In this document: positions 10,447-19,037 of the stretch, piece by piece
Layout: the number at the start of each line of letters is the position of its first letter
How positions within the stretch are numbered: the first letter of the stretch is position 1
Source of the DNA: Rubrivivax sp.
GTDB taxonomy: Bacteria; Pseudomonadota; Gammaproteobacteria; Burkholderiales; Burkholderiaceae_C
Length of the DNA stretch: 64,000 bases
Direction: 5' to 3'
Assembly (NCBI GenBank): GCA_027491255.1
Contig: JAIXWM010000112.1
Span: forward strand, 1-64,000
The notes under the pieces: model-generated
The model's database searches: none
What the model was told of the DNA's origin: nothing
What the model saw: only the letters and a program-made list of their open reading frames with translations
Translations under genes and position numbers: made by a program

Positions 10447-11469
10447 TCATGCGCGCTCCCGGGTGCGCGGGTCCAGCGAGCGGTACAGCAGGTCGCTCAG
10501 CAGGTTCAGGCCGATGAAGACCGAGCCGACGACGATGGTGCCGCCGAGCACCGCGTTCATGTCGGCGTTCTGCAGCGAGTTCGTGATGTACAGGCCCAGG
10601 CCGGGCCAGGAGAACACGGTCTCGGTCAGGACCGAGCCTTCCAGCAGCCCGGCGTAGGACAAGGCCACCACCGTGGTCAGCGGCACCGCGGCATTGCGCA
10701 GCGCGTGGCGCCAGACGATGCGGGCTTCCGACAGCCCCTTGGCGCGCGCCGCGACGACGTATTCCTGGGCCAGCTCGGCGAGCATGAAGGATCGCGTCAT
10801 GCGACTGATGTAGGCGAGCGAGAAGTAGCCCAGCAAGGAGGCCGGCAGCACCAGGTGGCTGAAGGCGTTGCGCCAGGCTTCCCACTCGCGCGCCAGCGCC
10901 GCGTCCACCAGCAGCACGCCGGTGACGCGCTCCACCGAGTACTCGTAGGCCACGTCGATGCGGCCCGGCCCGCCCACCCAGTCCAGCCGGGCGTAGAACA
11001 GCACCAGCGCCATCAGCCCGAGCCAGAACACCGGCACCGAGTAGCCGATCAGGCCGACCACGCGTACCAGATGGTCGGCCCAGCCGCCCTGCCGCACCGC
11101 CGCCCACACCCCGAGCGGGATGCCCAGTCCGGCGCCGATCAGGATGCCGCAGGTGGCGAGCTCGAAAGTGGCCGGAAAGGTCTTGACGATGTCCAGCCAC
11201 ACCGGCTGCGAGGTCAGCACCGAGGTGCCGAAGTCGCCCTGCAGCGCCTTGCCGACGTACATCGCGAACTGCACCGGCAGCGGCTCGTTCAGGCCGAGCT
11301 CTTCGCGCACGCGCTGCACCACGTGCTCAGGCGCCCGGTCGCCGACGATGGCCAGCGCCGGGTCTACCGGGATCACCCGGCCGATGAAGAAGGTGACCGC
11401 CAGCAGCCCGAGGTAGGTCAATGCCACGGTCGCGAGCCAGCGGCCCGCGACGGCGGCTCGGCGGCGCAT
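10447..11469 (-). CDS. Dipeptide/oligopeptide ABC transporter permease (DppB-like)
   Basis: The 340-residue inner-membrane permease has an N-terminal helix (LATVALTYLGLLAVTFFIG), then the DppB-type segment with the GDFGTS motif near residue 90. The EAA loop (EYVVAARAKGLSEARIVWRHALRNA) lies near residue 240 and FSWPGLG toward the C-terminus. It starts with an ATG whose first base is the last base of the upstream stop (TGATG), so it is translationally coupled to the binding protein. The periplasmic loop around residues 165-205 is longer than in many DppB proteins. Confidence 0.92.
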   Translation of the reverse strand: MRRRAAVAGRWLATVALTYLGLLAVTFFIGRVIPVDPALAIVGDRAPEHVVQRVREELGLNEPLPVQFAMYVGKALQGDFGTSVLTSQPVWLDIVKTFPATFELATCGILIGAGLGIPLGVWAAVRQGGWADHLVRVVGLIGYSVPVFWLGLMALVLFYARLDWVGGPGRIDVAYEYSVERVTGVLLVDAALAREWEAWRNAFSHLVLPASLLGYFSLAYISRMTRSFMLAELAQEYVVAARAKGLSEARIVWRHALRNAAVPLTTVVALSYAGLLEGSVLTETVFSWPGLGLYITNSLQNADMNAVLGGTIVVGSVFIGLNLLSDLLYRSLDPRTRERA

Positions 11470-13082
11470 CAACGCTTGCTGACCTTGAACAGGTAGGTCT
11501 GGTCGGAGGTGGGCGCGACCTGCAGGCCCTCGACGTTGTTGCGCATCGCCGTCATCGCGATCTGCTGGTAGAGCATCACGAAGGGGCTGGTGCGGCGGAA
11601 GTCGGCCTGGATCTCGGCGTACATGCGCGCGCGCCGCGCGCTGTCACGCTCCATCGCCGCAGCGTCGGTCTTCCTTGTCAGCTCGGGGATGTCCCAGGCG
11701 TTGCGCCAGGCCAGCGGCTTGCTCTTGGCGTTCTCGGCGTTGTCGGGATTGCGCGCGAAGGTGTCGGCGTTGGTGTGCGGGTCCCAGTAGTCGGCGCCCC
11801 ACTGGCCGATGTAGATGTCGTGGTTGCGGGCGCGGTACTTGGTCAGCGTCTGGCGACCGTCGCCGGGCAGGATCTCGAGCTGGATGCCGGCCTGGCGGAA
11901 GGTCTGCTGCATGGCCTCGGTCACGCCCTGGATGGGCTGCACGGTGCGCATGTCGATCGTGACCTTGAAGCCGTCGGGGTGGCCGGCCTTGGCCAGCAGC
12001 GCCTTCGCGCGCGCCACGTCGAGCTTGTAGGGGTTCTCGGTCACGGCGCCGAACAGGCCCAGCGGCAGGAAGTTCTGGTGCACGACGGCGATGTTCTTCA
12101 GCAGCGTGCGCCCGAGCGTGTCGTAGTCGACCAGCCACTTGAAGGCCTCGCGCACCTCGGGCTTGGCGAGGATCGGGTTCTTCATGTTCAGGCTGAAGTA
12201 GGTGACGTAGCCCTTGGGCGTGCCACTGATCACGATCTGCGGGTTCGAGCCCAGGGCCTCCAGGTCCTGCGGGGTCAGGTTGCGCGCGATGTCGACGTCG
12301 CCCTTCTCCAGCAGCAGGCGCTGCGTGGCCGACTCCTTGACGTGGCGGTAGATCACCCGCGTCAGGCGGCTCTTCTCGCCGTGGTAGTTGTCGTTGCGCT
12401 CGAGCGTGACGATCTCGTTGGCACGCCACTCGCGGATGCGCAGCGGCCCCGAGCCGGCGAAGTTGGTCTTCAGCCAAGCGTGACCAAGGTCGCCGTTGGC
12501 CTCGCGCGAGAGCAGGAGCTTCTTGTCGACGACGCCGGCGACGTTGGCGGTCAGGCAGTTGTAGACCAGGGTCGGCGCGTAGGCCTTGTCGGTCTCGAGC
12601 GTCAGCGTCAGCGGGCCGGTCTGGCGCACCTTCTCGGCCACGTTGGCCTTGCTGAGGCCGAACTGGGTCAGGATGAAGGCCGGGGTCTTGTCGAGAATGA
12701 CCGCACGATGCAGGGAGAACACCACGTCCTCGGCCGTCAGCGGGTTGCCCGAGGCGAAGCGCAACCCGGGCTTGAGCGTGAAGCTGTAGGTGCGGCCGTC
12801 GGCGGCAACCGACCACTCGCGCGCCAGATCGGGCACGAGCTTGGAGGGGTCGTTGATGTCGTAGCGCAGCAGGCGCTCGTAGCCGTTGCCCATCAGCTCG
12901 CCGGCCGAGATCTCGAAGGCCTCGGCGGGGTCCAGCGAGATGATGTCGTCGAAGGTCGAGGCCATGACGAGGGTGTCGCGCGGCGTCGCGGCGAGCGCGG
13001 ACCAGGGGGTGGTGGCGGCCGCAACGGCACCCAGCGTGCCCAGCGTCAAGGCGCGGCGGCTGATCGGCAGGAAATCGGACAT
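11469..13082 (-). CDS. ABC transporter substrate-binding protein, peptide type (SBP_bac_5)
   Basis: The 537-residue periplasmic receptor of the dipeptide importer begins with a twin-arginine-like signal (ISRRALTLGTLGAVAA, cleavage after ALA near residue 31). The family 5 pattern follows: LDPAEAFE, LVPDLAREWSVAADGRTYSFTLKPG and TAEDVVFSL near residue 115, then the C-terminal WGADYWDP. It is the first gene of the six-gene operon and has a Shine-Dalgarno AAGGGG before its start. Coupling with an M19 dipeptidase suggests dipeptides, perhaps with D-residues, as ligand. That ligand is an inference. Confidence 0.92.
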   Translation of the reverse strand: MSDFLPISRRALTLGTLGAVAAATTPWSALAATPRDTLVMASTFDDIISLDPAEAFEISAGELMGNGYERLLRYDINDPSKLVPDLAREWSVAADGRTYSFTLKPGLRFASGNPLTAEDVVFSLHRAVILDKTPAFILTQFGLSKANVAEKVRQTGPLTLTLETDKAYAPTLVYNCLTANVAGVVDKKLLLSREANGDLGHAWLKTNFAGSGPLRIREWRANEIVTLERNDNYHGEKSRLTRVIYRHVKESATQRLLLEKGDVDIARNLTPQDLEALGSNPQIVISGTPKGYVTYFSLNMKNPILAKPEVREAFKWLVDYDTLGRTLLKNIAVVHQNFLPLGLFGAVTENPYKLDVARAKALLAKAGHPDGFKVTIDMRTVQPIQGVTEAMQQTFRQAGIQLEILPGDGRQTLTKYRARNHDIYIGQWGADYWDPHTNADTFARNPDNAENAKSKPLAWRNAWDIPELTRKTDAAAMERDSARRARMYAEIQADFRRTSPFVMLYQQIAMTAMRNNVEGLQVAPTSDQTYLFKVSKR

Positions 13083-13333
13083 GGAAACCCCTTCTTGATG
13101 AAGGGTTCGAATGTAGCGAAGCGCAGCGCGCCCGCACTCCGGAGTTTTCCCGGGGCTGCGCCTCCCGCGCGGGCGGCCGGGTACCGGCGCCGGCGCGCCG
13201 CCTGGTGAACTGCTGGCCGCGTGACGAGCGGATACGATCCTTGCTGTGCAGGCGTTGGCCATGCGGCGCTTGGCCGCTCCTGTCGGTCTGCCCGCCCGTC
13301 CACGTTCTCGCCCGAAGCCACGCGCCCCTCGCC

Positions 13334-14563
13334 ATGTCACTTCTGCCCGTCCTCGGCCAGGTCGTCCTCGGTTACTCTCCGCTGATCGACCGTGAGCACA
13401 GCCCTGTGGCCGTGCGCCTGACGGTCTTTCCCGAGCCGCGCACGGCCGCGCCGGATGCCTTGGGCCTGCTGCAGGCCCTGGCCACGGTGTGGCCGGTCCC
13501 GTCCGAGGCGCTCCCAGCCGCCCCTGCGGCGCCGGGTCCTGCGGCACCGGTGCTGTTGAACATCACCTCCGAGCCCTGGTTGCGCGCCCTGCTGGCCTGC
13601 CGGCCTCCCCCGCATGTGATGCTCGAGGTGCCGGCCTTCATGGCCGCCAATCCGGCGTACGCGGCGGACCTGCACGCGCTGCGTGCGGCGGGCAGCGTCC
13701 TGATGGTCAAGGGCCGACCCGTCGACGACCTGCCCCCGGAGATGGTGTCCTGTTTCCGCTATGCGCTGGTCGACCGTGACGACGATCCTGCACCGCGGCC
13801 CGTCCAGGCCGGCAGCGCGGTGCACCGCATCGGTGCCATCCACGTCGGCGTGTCCACGCTGGCCGATCTCGATGCGGCGGTCGCGCGCGGCGCGGTGGGC
13901 GTGATGGGCTGGCCCATCCAGGGTGAGTTCGCCAGCGCGGGCGCCGGGAACGTCGGCGCGGACGTCGCCGTCGTGACCGAACTCATCCAGCGCGTCGACC
14001 GGGAGGAGCCCGTCGAACGCCTGGAGGCGGTGGTCAGGAACGATCCGCAGCTCGCCTTCCGCCTGATCCGCCACCTGAACTCGGCCGCCTACGGACTGGC
14101 GATCGAGGTGTCCACCTTCCGCCACGCGCTGATGATGATGGGCTACCGCAAGCTCAAGCGCTGGCTCGCGCTGATGCTCGTCTCTGCCGGCCGCGCCCCG
14201 GCGCTGAAACCGGCGATGTTCGCGGCCGTGCGGCGCGGCCTGCTGCTGGAGGAACTCGTGCGCGCCACCGCGGACGACGAGATGCGCGGCGAGATGTTCA
14301 TCTGCGGCGTGTTCTCGCTGCTGGACCGCATGCTGGGCCAATCCTTTGCACAGCTGTTCCAGAGCTTGCCCGTGTCTGCGCGTGTTCAGCAGGCGCTGGT
14401 GAGCGGCGACGGTCCCTATCACCCCTACCTGGCGCTGGTGCAGGCGCTCGAGCAGGGCGTGCGCGGCGACATCCTGGCGGCGGCTGACCAGAGCTTTCTC
14501 GAGCTCGAAGAGGTCAACGCGGCCTTGCTGCGCGCCCTGGCCGCAGCGCGGTCTCTGGAGTGA
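13334..14563 (+). CDS. HDOD-domain signalling protein with degenerate EAL-like N-terminus
   Basis: This 409-residue protein is of the EAL-HDOD (YuxH) layout. The C-terminal half is a clear HDOD domain, with NDPQLAFRLIRHLNSAAYGL near residue 240 and HALMMMGYRKLKRW after it. The N-terminal half follows the EAL fold order (VLGQVVLGYSPLIDRE, LLNITSEPWLRAL) but shows no intact EAL or metal-binding motif. Catalytic c-di-GMP hydrolysis is therefore unlikely. HDOD proteins act in signalling, motility or stress; the partner is unknown. It is divergent from the peptide transporter, and a 251-base shared region holds both promoters. A second reading frame starts at its stop codon (GTGA). Confidence 0.8.
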   Translation: MSLLPVLGQVVLGYSPLIDREHSPVAVRLTVFPEPRTAAPDALGLLQALATVWPVPSEALPAAPAAPGPAAPVLLNITSEPWLRALLACRPPPHVMLEVPAFMAANPAYAADLHALRAAGSVLMVKGRPVDDLPPEMVSCFRYALVDRDDDPAPRPVQAGSAVHRIGAIHVGVSTLADLDAAVARGAVGVMGWPIQGEFASAGAGNVGADVAVVTELIQRVDREEPVERLEAVVRNDPQLAFRLIRHLNSAAYGLAIEVSTFRHALMMMGYRKLKRWLALMLVSAGRAPALKPAMFAAVRRGLLLEELVRATADDEMRGEMFICGVFSLLDRMLGQSFAQLFQSLPVSARVQQALVSGDGPYHPYLALVQALEQGVRGDILAAADQSFLELEEVNAALLRALAAARSLE

Positions 14564-15204
14564 CCTGCGATCGACCTGGGCCCTGGAATGCACGAGGGCC
14601 AGGAACCCCGGCACAGGCTCCCGCTCCACGGGCTGACGAGCAGCGGCACCTGGCGGTGGCCGGCGGCCCCGGCCATGTCGAAATCGAGCTGCACGACGTC
14701 CACGAAGGACGGTTCGGGCAGCTCGACGCCGCGTGCCCGGACGTAGGGCGCGGTGTCGAGTCGCAGGCCGTCGGGGTTGCGGCCGTCGGCGTTCAGCACC
14801 ATCTTGCGCACGGTCTGCGTACCGCCGTCGTCGGCCGCGCGCCGCGCCGGGCCTACGACACCGCGCCTTGCAGCACCCGACGCGTCGCCTACGAAGGCCC
14901 GGCCGAGGATGCCAACGCCTGGATGCACCACTACCTGACGCAGCACCCGCCGCTGATGCGCCAGTTGCCGGGACTGCGCGAACTGGAGATCTGCAGCAGC
15001 CTCGACGCCGTCGCCTTCGTGCCCGGCCGGCGGGTGCGCCACCTGCAGCGCAACAAGGTCGCCTTCGACAGCGCCGCCGCGCTGGATGCCGCGCTGCAGT
15101 CGCCGGTGCGAGAGCAGATGCGGCGCGACTTCGCCAGCTTCCCGGCCGACACGGGGCGGGTGCTGCACCACCCGATGCTCACGCGGGCGGTGCGCATCGG
15201 CTGA
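14560..15204 (+). pseudogene. EthD-domain protein, 5' end replaced by antisense hiuH sequence
   Basis: From about 14840 the plus strand encodes the C-terminal 115 residues of an EthD-type ferredoxin-like-fold protein. The segment includes YEGPAEDANAWMHHY, HPPLMRQLPGLRELEI, VRHLQRNKVAFDS, SPVREQMRRDFASFP and a final HHPM. The normal N-terminal half is gone. The same frame nevertheless stays open back to a GTG at 14560 that overlaps the HDOD stop as GTGA, running antisense through the broken hiuH copy, so a 214-residue chimeric product could be made. I call it a pseudogene because half the domain is lost. Expression of the chimera is possible but unproven. Confidence 0.7.
14604..14845 (-). pseudogene. 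Truncated second copy of 5-hydroxyisourate hydrolase
   Basis: The minus-strand translation reads QTVRKMVLNADGRNPDG, then LPEPSFVDVVQLDFDMAGAAGH and VPLLVSPWSGSLCRGS. This parallels the intact hiuH at 17142-17501. The N-terminal third (the HVLD part) is missing. About 15 residues corresponding to MAVGRWRLLFEVAPYF are deleted in the middle. The final YRGS has become CRGS with no stop after it. The copy diverges enough (QIELNADG against KMVLNADG) to be a paralog or transferred remnant rather than a fresh duplication. It abuts an EthD gene fragment on the other strand. Exact ends are approximate. Confidence 0.8.
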
Positions 15205-15211
15205 ACGGGGC

Positions 15212-16511
15212 TCAATCGACAACCCACCCCGCGTTCAGCGGCGCGTAGGCGCCCCCGACGCCGCCGGGCGTCAGCGGCGCCTGCAACGCGGGCTTGAAGT
15301 TGGGGTAGTCGCCACGGCCCTGGAAGCGCATGGGCTTGCTGCTGCCGTCGGGCAGCACGACGACGCCGGTGATCTCCAGGTCAGCCGGCGGCAGGTCGTT
15401 CAGGTCCTTGTTGCCGGTGCGCGGATCCCAGTCGCGCTCGACGACGAAGGGCGCGAGTTGTTGCCCGTCGACAGTGGGCGACAGGGGCCGCACTGTGAAT
15501 CGCAGCCTCGAGCCGGCCGGCGGCGGCGTCGTGCCCTTGTTGATGTCAGCGCGCCAGGTCTGCCAGGCTGCGCGGACGTGTGCGCCGTACCAGTGCGTGT
15601 GGTTGTTCGCATCCGGCCCCGACGAGCGGCCGTAGGGCGTGGGCCCGGTGGTCTTCCAGACGAAGTCCTGCGCGATGCCGTCGGCCGCATCGCGGTTGCG
15701 GTTCCAGCGCTCGCCCACGGGCTCGAGCGGCAGGCGGAACTCGCGCTCGCCCAGACGTGCCGTCACCGCGCCGGTGCCGAAGCGGTACTGGCCCGGGGCC
15801 AGGCGCTGCCGGTAGCTGCCGTCGTCGGCGAGCTCGGGGCTGTAGGACACGCGCTCGCCGGCGATGCTGATGCCGTTGATCGACAAGACGACCTCCTCGA
15901 GCTTGCCGCCGAGCCGGCTGCCGTCGACCGTCGCCACCCGCCCAGCGGCCCATCCGGGCTGCGCCGCCACCGCCGGTGCCCTCGGGCGGGCGGGGGCGGG
16001 GGCAGGCGCTGCGGCCGCCGGGGGCGCCGTAGCCGCAACCGGGGGTGTGGTCGCCGCCACCGGCGCCGGCAAAGGCGCGGGCGCGAGGGCGGGGGCGGGA
16101 TCGGCCTGGCGCAACACGCCGGCCTCGAACACACCGGACTGGGCCACGCTGCCGTCGCCCCGGTAGGTGGTACCCCGACCGTGCATATTGCCCTCGCGGA
16201 ACTCGCCGACGTACTTGGACCGGTCCCCCAGGAAGGTCAGCACGCCATGGCCGTGCACCCGCCCGTCGAGGAACTCGCCCGCGTACAGGCTCGATCCGGT
16301 GCGCAGGACGCCCAGCCCCGCGGGGCGGCCGTTGCGGAACTCGCCCGCGTAGAAGAAGTAGCGCCCGGTCCTCCCAGGTGCCGGTGCACTGGTTCCAGGC
16401 CTGCGGGTCGGGGCCGGCACAGGGCGGCAGGGCCACAGACTGGGCCGGGGCTCCCCACAGCACCAGCGCCGCAGCGCCGGCCAGAACCGATTTCGTCAGC
16501 ATGGCTGGCAT
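15212..16511 (-). pseudogene. Secreted MORN-repeat protein, interrupted by a frameshift
   Basis: The start at 16511 has AGGAG seven bases upstream and opens a signal peptide (MLTKSVLAGAAALVLWGAPAQS). About ten residues of mature sequence (WNQCTGTWE) follow. The frame is then lost near 16370, and the MORN repeats continue in the +1 frame: YFFYAGEFRNGRPAGLG, YAGEFLDGRVHGHGVL, YVGEFREGNMHGRG. A Pro/Ala-rich linker and a 230-residue C-terminal domain follow. That domain includes YGRSSGPDANNHTHWYGAHV and an FQGRGDYPN near the end, which I do not recognise. One extra base in the GAGGACC stretch would explain the break. It may be a real mutation or a sequence error. Without the shift the protein would be about 432 residues and periplasmic or outer-membrane associated. 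Confidence 0.75.
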
Positions 16512-16683
16512 CGACAGACTCCTGAGCATGGGGCGGAACACCGGACCGTCCGCAACCGGGACAGTCCCAAGCGCGTGTCCCGGGGCCGTGGACCAAGCAC
16601 GTCCACTCCGGCCTCGCTGCGATGCTGCCGCCTATCCCAGCCGGTGACATCCCTGGAATTGGTGATCGGCCGCCGCGGGAGCC

Positions 16684-17022
16684 TCACACGCAGGGAAACT
16701 CCACCGCGATCGCTTCGCGCACCACGCTGGCCGCATTGAAGCGGTGCAGGTCGGGGCGGGCCCGCAGCTGCGCCGCCACCACCTCGACGAGCTGCGTGGC
16801 CGCGACGCCGGCACCGAGGCAGGCGCGCGGGTCACGCGCCAGCGCCAGAGCGTCGACGACGCCGAGCACGTAGTGGCGGCCGGCTTCGCGCGCGGCCGGC
16901 TCGGGCGCCGACAGGCGCAGGTGCAGCTCACCGGCCGTCATGAAACGCGCGCTGCCTTGGGCGCTGGCCAGCGCGGGAAGCAGCAGCCAGGCCGCGAACA
17001 GGGCAGCGGCCCTCTTCGACAT
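16684..17022 (-). CDS. Rap1a/Tai immunity-family secreted protein
   Basis: This small 112-residue protein has a signal peptide (KRAAALFAAWLLLPALASAQ). The mature part carries the Rap1a pattern: FMTAGELHLRL, HYVLGVVDAL, then ACLGAG and a final EFPCV, giving two Cys that likely form a disulfide. Rap1a and Tai proteins are periplasmic immunity proteins against type VI amidase effectors, but many relatives sit apart from any T6SS and their role is unknown. No effector gene is nearby. The start is fixed by GGAGG upstream and by the signal peptide. It lies downstream of hiuH on the same strand, 119 bases away. Confidence 0.75.
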   Translation of the reverse strand: MSKRAAALFAAWLLLPALASAQGSARFMTAGELHLRLSAPEPAAREAGRHYVLGVVDALALARDPRACLGAGVAATQLVEVVAAQLRARPDLHRFNAASVVREAIAVEFPCV

Positions 17023-17141
17023 CGACAGGCCTCCAGGGCAGGGTCGCAGGTCTCGAGGGCCGATCAGTCCAGTCGGATGGAGCCGAGGAAGGGACATCGG
17101 GTTCTCCAGATGTCGGCAGTGGAGGGCGGCCTCGGCGGCGC

Positions 17142-17501
17142 TCAGGAGCCGCGGTAGGTGCTCCAGCTCCAGGGGCTGACGAGCAGTGGCACGTGGTAGT
17201 GGCCGCCGGCATCGGCGATGCCGAAGTCGAGCTGCACGGTGTCGACGAAGGGCGGCTCGGGCAAGGCCACGCCGCGGCCGCGGAAGTACGGTGCCACCTC
17301 GAACAGCAGCCGCCAACGCCCCACCGCCATCGAGGCGGCATCCAGCAGCGGGCCGTCGGGGTTGCGCCCGTCGGCATTGAGCTCGATCTGGCGCACGGTC
17401 TGCGCGCTGCCGTCGGCAGCCACACGCTGCAGCGTGACTTTCATGCCGGCCGCGGGGCAGCCGTGCGCGGTGTCGAGGACGTGGGTGCTCAGGCGTCCCA
17501 T
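17142..17501 (-). CDS. hiuH: 5-hydroxyisourate hydrolase (transthyretin-like)
   Basis: HiuH opens 5-hydroxyisourate, the product of urate oxidation, to OHCU. The 119-residue protein has the usual length and both family signatures. The N-terminal STHVLDTAHG carries the active-site His. The C-terminus is YHVPLLVSPWSWSTYRGS, ending in the diagnostic YRGS. The middle has ELNADGRNPDGP with the substrate-binding Arg. GGAG lies ten bases before the ATG. It is 61 bases downstream of puuD, so urate oxidation and hydrolysis are likely co-transcribed. A decayed second copy lies at 14604-14845. Confidence 0.95.
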   Translation of the reverse strand: MGRLSTHVLDTAHGCPAAGMKVTLQRVAADGSAQTVRQIELNADGRNPDGPLLDAASMAVGRWRLLFEVAPYFRGRGVALPEPPFVDTVQLDFGIADAGGHYHVPLLVSPWSWSTYRGS

Positions 17502-17562
17502 GGGGTGGCTCCTGCTTCGGTGGCGCATTTTGGCGGGGGGGACCAGGGGGTCGGAACGTCGC

Positions 17563-18774
17563 TCAGTTCGTCGGCGCGCCGGCCTCGAACCAGCGCTTGA
17601 CGAGCTGGCGCTCGGCATCGGTGATCTGCGTGGCGTTGTTCATCGGCATCAGTTTCAGCGTCCAGACCTGCTGGTAGACCGACTGCGCGTGCTGCTTCAA
17701 CAGCTCGGGGGTGTGCAGCGCCACGTTCTTGCTCTGCACCTGGGCGTTGTGGCAGATCAGGCAGCGCTGCTCCATCACCTGCTGCACCTGCGCAAAGGTG
17801 ACCGGCGCCGCCGGCGCGGCCGCAGGGGGCACCGCCGACGGCCGCGGCGCAAGCCAGAAGGCCAGGCCCACGAGCACCCCCACGCCGACCGCCGCGTGCT
17901 CCCAGGGCGTGCGCGTGCCCATCGCGTGCGCCCGGTGGCGGGCGACGAAGCTGTGGCGGATCAGCGCGCCGGCCAGCATCAGCAGCACCAGCACCACCCA
18001 GTTGTCGCGGCCCTGGTACAGCCAGCCGTAGTGGTTGGACAGCATTGCCACGATCACCGGCAGCGTGAAGTAGGTGTTGTGCACGCTGCGCTGCTTGCCG
18101 CGCTGGCCGTGGATGGGGTCGGGCTGCTCGCCTGCGCGCAGCGCCGCCACCACCTTGCGCTGGCCCGGGATGATGACGAAGAACACGTTGGCGCTCATCG
18201 CCGTGGCGATCATCGCGCCCACCAGCACGAAGGCCGCGCGCCCGGCGAACAGCTGGCAGGCCAGCCAGGACGCGAACACGACGAAGACCGTCACCAGCAG
18301 GCCGACGATGAGGTCGCCCTTGGGGCGGCGCCCGAAGATGCGGCAGATCGTGTCGTAGATCAGCCAGAACGCGACCAGGAAGACCAGCGAGGTGGTGATG
18401 GCCGCCGCGGGCGACCAGTCGAAGACGTTGCGGTCGATCAGGAAGCTGCGCGCGTTGAACAGGTACAGCACCGTGAACAGCGCAAAGCCGGTCAACCAGG
18501 TGGAATAGCTCTCCCAGTAGGACCAGTGCAGCTTCTCGGGCAGCGGGAGCCAGCGCGGCGCCAGCATGTACTTGTTGGAGTGGTAGAAGCCGCCGCCGTG
18601 CACGGCCCACATCTCGCCGTCGACGCCCTTGTCCTTGAGGTCCTGGTGCTGCGGCTTCGTCAGGCTGTTGTCGAGCATCACGAAGTAGAACGACGCGCCG
18701 ATCCAGGCCACGGCGGTGATCACGTGCAGCCAGCGCAGCAGCAGGTTCAGCAGGTCGAGCAGGTAGGCGTCCAT
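17563..18774 (-). CDS. puuD: Urate hydroxylase PuuD, membrane enzyme with C-terminal cytochrome c
   Basis: PuuD oxidises urate to 5-hydroxyisourate and passes electrons to the respiratory chain. The 403-residue protein has about eight membrane helices, beginning LLRWLHVITAVAWIGASFYFV with a conserved His near residue 17. The long conserved loop KGVDGEMWAVHGGGFYHSNKY follows near residue 50. A Pro/Ala linker leads to a cytochrome c domain with the heme motif CLICH near residue 336 and a downstream Met (MPMNNAT) as axial ligand. It is transcribed before hiuH and divergently from puuE. Confidence 0.95.
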   Translation of the reverse strand: MDAYLLDLLNLLLRWLHVITAVAWIGASFYFVMLDNSLTKPQHQDLKDKGVDGEMWAVHGGGFYHSNKYMLAPRWLPLPEKLHWSYWESYSTWLTGFALFTVLYLFNARSFLIDRNVFDWSPAAAITTSLVFLVAFWLIYDTICRIFGRRPKGDLIVGLLVTVFVVFASWLACQLFAGRAAFVLVGAMIATAMSANVFFVIIPGQRKVVAALRAGEQPDPIHGQRGKQRSVHNTYFTLPVIVAMLSNHYGWLYQGRDNWVVLVLLMLAGALIRHSFVARHRAHAMGTRTPWEHAAVGVGVLVGLAFWLAPRPSAVPPAAAPAAPVTFAQVQQVMEQRCLICHNAQVQSKNVALHTPELLKQHAQSVYQQVWTLKLMPMNNATQITDAERQLVKRWFEAGAPTN

Positions 18775-18934
18775 CGAAAGAGTCTCGGTCAGGCAGGAAA
18801 CCGCCGCAGGCCTGCGCCTGCGACGCTCCTCACCACCGCGGGCCCTGTGAGGCGGACGGGTCGCGACTGCCATCGACCAGCCCCGCCGCACATCGACGGA
18901 GGCCGGGCATGGAGCCCGCTGCGACCATGGGCGC

Positions 18935-18944
18935 GTGTATACAC
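18935..18944. promoter_or_regulatory. Palindrome GTGTATACAC, candidate GntR-type operator
   Basis: A perfect 10-base palindrome stands out from GC-rich surroundings, with the TGTATACA core typical of GntR/FadR-family operators. It is followed by TAATTC, so it may also overlap a -10 element. It lies midway between puuD and puuE. Control of both transcripts by one purine-responsive repressor is inferred; no such regulator gene is in the window. Confidence 0.5.
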
Positions 18945-19025
18945 TAATTCGCTGTGCCTGCGCTGCCGCCCGGAGGCTGAAGGCGGCACGAACGGTCCGC
19001 CCGGCCCTCAGGGTACGGCAACCCT

Positions 19026-19037
19026 GTTCGATCGAAC
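19026..19037. promoter_or_regulatory. Perfect palindrome GTTCGATCGAAC upstream of puuE
   Basis: This 12-base perfect inverted repeat lies about 65 bases before the puuE start, in the likely leader or promoter. It could be a second operator. Its centre contains GATC and CG-rich steps that arise often in such DNA, so chance cannot be ruled out. Confidence 0.3.
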
